NCBI GenBank assembly: GCA_964550465.1
Contig: CAZJZH010000011.1
Coordinates: 1-22,139, forward strand
Direction: 5' to 3'
DNA length: 22,139 nucleotides
Source of the DNA: CAZJZH01 sp964550465
GTDB taxonomy: Bacteria; Patescibacteriota; Patescibacteriia; JACRDY01
Shown here: in pieces, positions 20,408 to 22,139 of the stretch
How positions within the stretch are numbered: position 1 is the first letter of the stretch
Layout of the letters: every line of letters starts with the position of its first letter
Made by a program: the position numbers and the translations under genes
Notes under the pieces: model-generated
Told to the model about the DNA's origin: nothing
What the model saw: the letters and a program-made list of their open reading frames with translations, nothing else
Databases searched by the model: none

Positions 20408-21790
20408 CTACTTCTTGTCTTTCAAGCGCTTTTTGACTTCTGTCACTGCCTTGCTAAAGTCAATCGTTTCCTGCACCCCACCTTCCATGTCACGCAGCAA
20501 GATAGTGCCCTCCAAAATCTCCTTTTGCCCTAAGATCAAGACAAACTCCACGCCCATCCTATCTGCTGCTTCTAACTGTGAGCGCAGGCTGTCTTTGGCA
20601 AACAACTGTCCGACCGCTAAGCGCTCTTTACGGAACTGCTCCAGTAAACCAAAGGTCTTTTGCTTAGCCTGTTCACCAACTTGGGCCAAGAAGACTTTTG
20701 GTCCGTTTGGTGGTGATGGCTCTTTACCCTGCTTTTTCATTTCCATGATCAGCCGCTCAATACCAATACCCACTCCACAGGCTGGTGTTTCTTCCCGACC
20801 ACCCAGCAGGGTGACCAAACCGTCATAGCGACCGCCGCCACAGAGTGACTTCTGGCGTCGACCATCATCTTCTTCATCACCGGTTGGCGCGGGGATAACT
20901 TCAAAGACTGTTTTACTATAGTAATCAAGACCACGCACCAGTGTTGGCTCAAGGACGTATGGCACGCCAACCGCATCAAGGTATTCCAACACCTTCATAA
21001 AGTGTTGGCGACTATCATCATCAAGCCAGTCAACAATTTGCGGCGCTTCTTCAATTAGCTGCGCCATCCCCTCTTCTTTACTATCCAGTAACCGCAGCGG
21101 GTTTTTATCCAATCGACGCTGGTCGTCTTTACTCAAATCTTTCTTGTGCCGCTTGAAGTAAGCTACTAGCTGCTTGATGTACTCTTTACGCGCCTCTAGG
21201 CTACCAATGCTGTTAATGTGAATAACAGAATCAATACCAAATTCTTTGTAGAACAAGTGGGTCAGGAAAATAATTTCCGCATCAACTGCCGGAGAGCCCT
21301 CACCAATTACCTCCAATCCAAACTGATGGTGCTGACGGTAGCGACCAGATTGAGGGTTTTCGTGGCGGAACATCGGCTCAATGTAGAAGAACTTAACCGG
21401 CTGCGGTCGGTTCAACATACCGTGTTCATTGTAAGCTCGCACTACCCCGGCCGTGCCCTCTGGGCGGACAGTGATCAGCTCACCGCCTAGGTCTTCGAAG
21501 GTGTACATTTCTTTTTCGACAATATCTGTACCCTCACCAACTGCTCGCTTATACATCTTGGCCATTTCCAGTACCGGCGTATCAATACGCTGGTAGCCGT
21601 AATAGGTAGCCAGTTTCTCTGCTTTGTCGCGGATCTTAGTCCAAATGTGCTGCTCTTCTGGCAGGATATCCTTCATGCCCTTGAGCAGCTGAATTTTACG
21701 TGAGCCGCCACTCTTGCTGCCGCTAGTCTTGGCAGCTGGTTTCTTTTTGCTGGTGGTCGACTTTTTAGCCGTGGTCTTTTTGGTCGCCAT
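20408..21790 (-). CDS. hisS: Histidyl-tRNA synthetase with a lysine-rich N-terminal tail
   Basis: This is a class II synthetase that charges tRNA-His. At 460 aa it is somewhat longer than usual (about 420-430). Motif 1 region G-x-x-D-I-L-P-E-E (38-46) and T-P-V-L-E (71-75); motif 2 with F-R-H-E and the following R (141-150); histidine-specific L-V-R-G-L-D-Y-Y (284-291) and G-G-G-R-Y-D-G-L (318-325); motif 3 G-V-G-I-G-I-E-R-L (339-347); and the C-terminal anticodon-binding domain (about 364-460) are all present. Residues 1-31 form an extra tail rich in Lys, Thr, Ser and Ala, like a histone H1 tail. The ATG start has no Shine-Dalgarno, but TATAAT lies in the last codons of lepB, 11 nt upstream. 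It is the middle gene of lepB-hisS-HIT. Confidence 0.96.
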   Translation of the reverse strand: MATKKTTAKKSTTSKKKPAAKTSGSKSGGSRKIQLLKGMKDILPEEQHIWTKIRDKAEKLATYYGYQRIDTPVLEMAKMYKRAVGEGTDIVEKEMYTFEDLGGELITVRPEGTAGVVRAYNEHGMLNRPQPVKFFYIEPMFRHENPQSGRYRQHHQFGLEVIGEGSPAVDAEIIFLTHLFYKEFGIDSVIHINSIGSLEARKEYIKQLVAYFKRHKKDLSKDDQRRLDKNPLRLLDSKEEGMAQLIEEAPQIVDWLDDDSRQHFMKVLEYLDAVGVPYVLEPTLVRGLDYYSKTVFEVIPAPTGDEEDDGRRQKSLCGGGRYDGLVTLLGGREETPACGVGIGIERLIMEMKKQGKEPSPPNGPKVFLAQVGEQAKQKTFGLLEQFRKERLAVGQLFAKDSLRSQLEAADRMGVEFVLILGQKEILEGTILLRDMEGGVQETIDFSKAVTEVKKRLKDKK

Positions 21791-21795
21791 AGGTA

Positions 21796-22139
21796 TTAGA
21801 GATTATATTCAGGTGATTCAAAAATCGTAATTTTACTAACTGGCCAGCCCCGCAACCAGGCTCGCCCAATAATACTGTCTCCGCTAACTGCACCAAAGCG
21901 GCGAGAGTCCAGACTAGATGATCGATTATCTCCCATGACAAAATACTCATCTTCACCCAATGTCACCTCAGCAGACCCGCCCGTGTAGACAGTGCTGGCT
22001 AAGTACATGCTTTCATCAAGGATGATGCCTTGTGGGTAGGCATCACTAGTGATGATGACGTCACCATTTTCAACCGTCACTGTCTCACCTGGTAAACCAA
22101 CTACCCGCTTAATGTAAAAATCATTCACCCCGGTCGGCG
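21796..22139 (-). CDS. lepB: Signal peptidase I, C-terminal part (cut by the window edge)
   Basis: The 113 visible residues cover the second half of a type I signal peptidase (peptidase S26A), the membrane serine protease that removes signal peptides from exported proteins. The catalytic Lys is in Y-I-K-R-V-V-G-L-P-G-E (visible residue 10), and box E, M-G-D-N-R-S-S-S-x-D-S-R, is at about 68-79. The membrane helix and catalytic Ser lie beyond the right edge. It ends with Y-N-L-stop, 5 nt before hisS. It could process the signal peptides of the two large surface proteins encoded downstream; that link is an inference. Confidence 0.94.
   Translation of the reverse strand, partial: PTGVNDFYIKRVVGLPGETVTVENGDVIITSDAYPQGIILDESMYLASTVYTGGSAEVTLGEDEYFVMGDNRSSSLDSRRFGAVSGDSIIGRAWLRGWPVSKITIFESPEYNL
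21802..21830 (-). promoter_or_regulatory. Candidate hisS promoter inside the end of lepB
   Basis: A perfect TATAAT on the minus strand (21807-21802), encoded as Tyr-Asn in the lepB tail, is preceded at exactly 17 nt by TTACGA (21830-21825). Transcription would begin about 4-5 nt before the hisS ATG, so the mRNA would be almost leaderless. The -35-like TTACG also occurs at the same spacing in the candidate ftsZ promoter. Confidence 0.4.

Noticed and set aside
1..22139. TGA read as glycine, as in some Patescibacteria
   Set aside because: All genes close at normal lengths in the standard code with no internal TGA and conserved glycines are encoded by GGN.

Overview
The window reads as a piece of a bacterial genome of the Candidate Phyla Radiation (Patescibacteria), most like the Parcubacteria / ABY1 lineages. 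This placement is an inference. It rests on the sequence style of FtsZ, FtsA and HisRS, on surface proteins anchored by a VirB2/TrbC-like two-helix module, on the single-pass Asp-ladder (thrombospondin type 3-like) proteins, and on mostly leaderless, Shine-Dalgarno-poor starts. All genes read in the standard code. No TGA is used as a stop in the 12 genes whose ends are visible. There are no rRNA, tRNA, CRISPR or phage genes.

Layout from left to right. Positions 1-1382 (+) hold the end of a polytopic membrane protein. Positions 1383-1821 carry no credible gene but contain a structured 288-bp element with perfect 14-bp terminal inverted repeats (1445-1732), then a bidirectional terminator (about 1795-1823). 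Everything from 1822 to the right edge is on the minus strand, so read it from right to left: signal peptidase I (lepB, partial), hisS, a HIT protein; then rpsU and yqeY; then a 10-N scaffold gap (19246-19255); then a tight run of a 685-aa surface protein, a 3370-aa giant surface protein, three small membrane-anchored Asp-ladder proteins, ybeY, ftsA and ftsZ. Spacings in this run are mostly 1-32 nt, so it may be one long transcript with internal promoters before ftsA and ftsZ.

The striking part is 4835-19228, about 14.4 kb or two thirds of the window. The 685-aa and 3370-aa proteins are paralogous at their N-termini (signal peptide plus two membrane helices around a conserved WMTSGG loop). 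Both carry large predicted extracellular regions. The giant is a mosaic of Ig-like, IPT/TIG-like, DUF4215-like Cys-rich, thrombospondin-3-like and MopE-like modules, with a pseudopilin-like globular segment buried near its C-terminus. Next come three single-pass proteins with the same acidic calcium-ladder motif and the same N-G-Y-(S/D)-P ending, directly upstream of ybeY-ftsA-ftsZ. A reasonable inference is a cell-envelope or host-contact surface system that is co-transcribed with the cytokinesis genes. No function of this cluster can be proved from the sequence alone.
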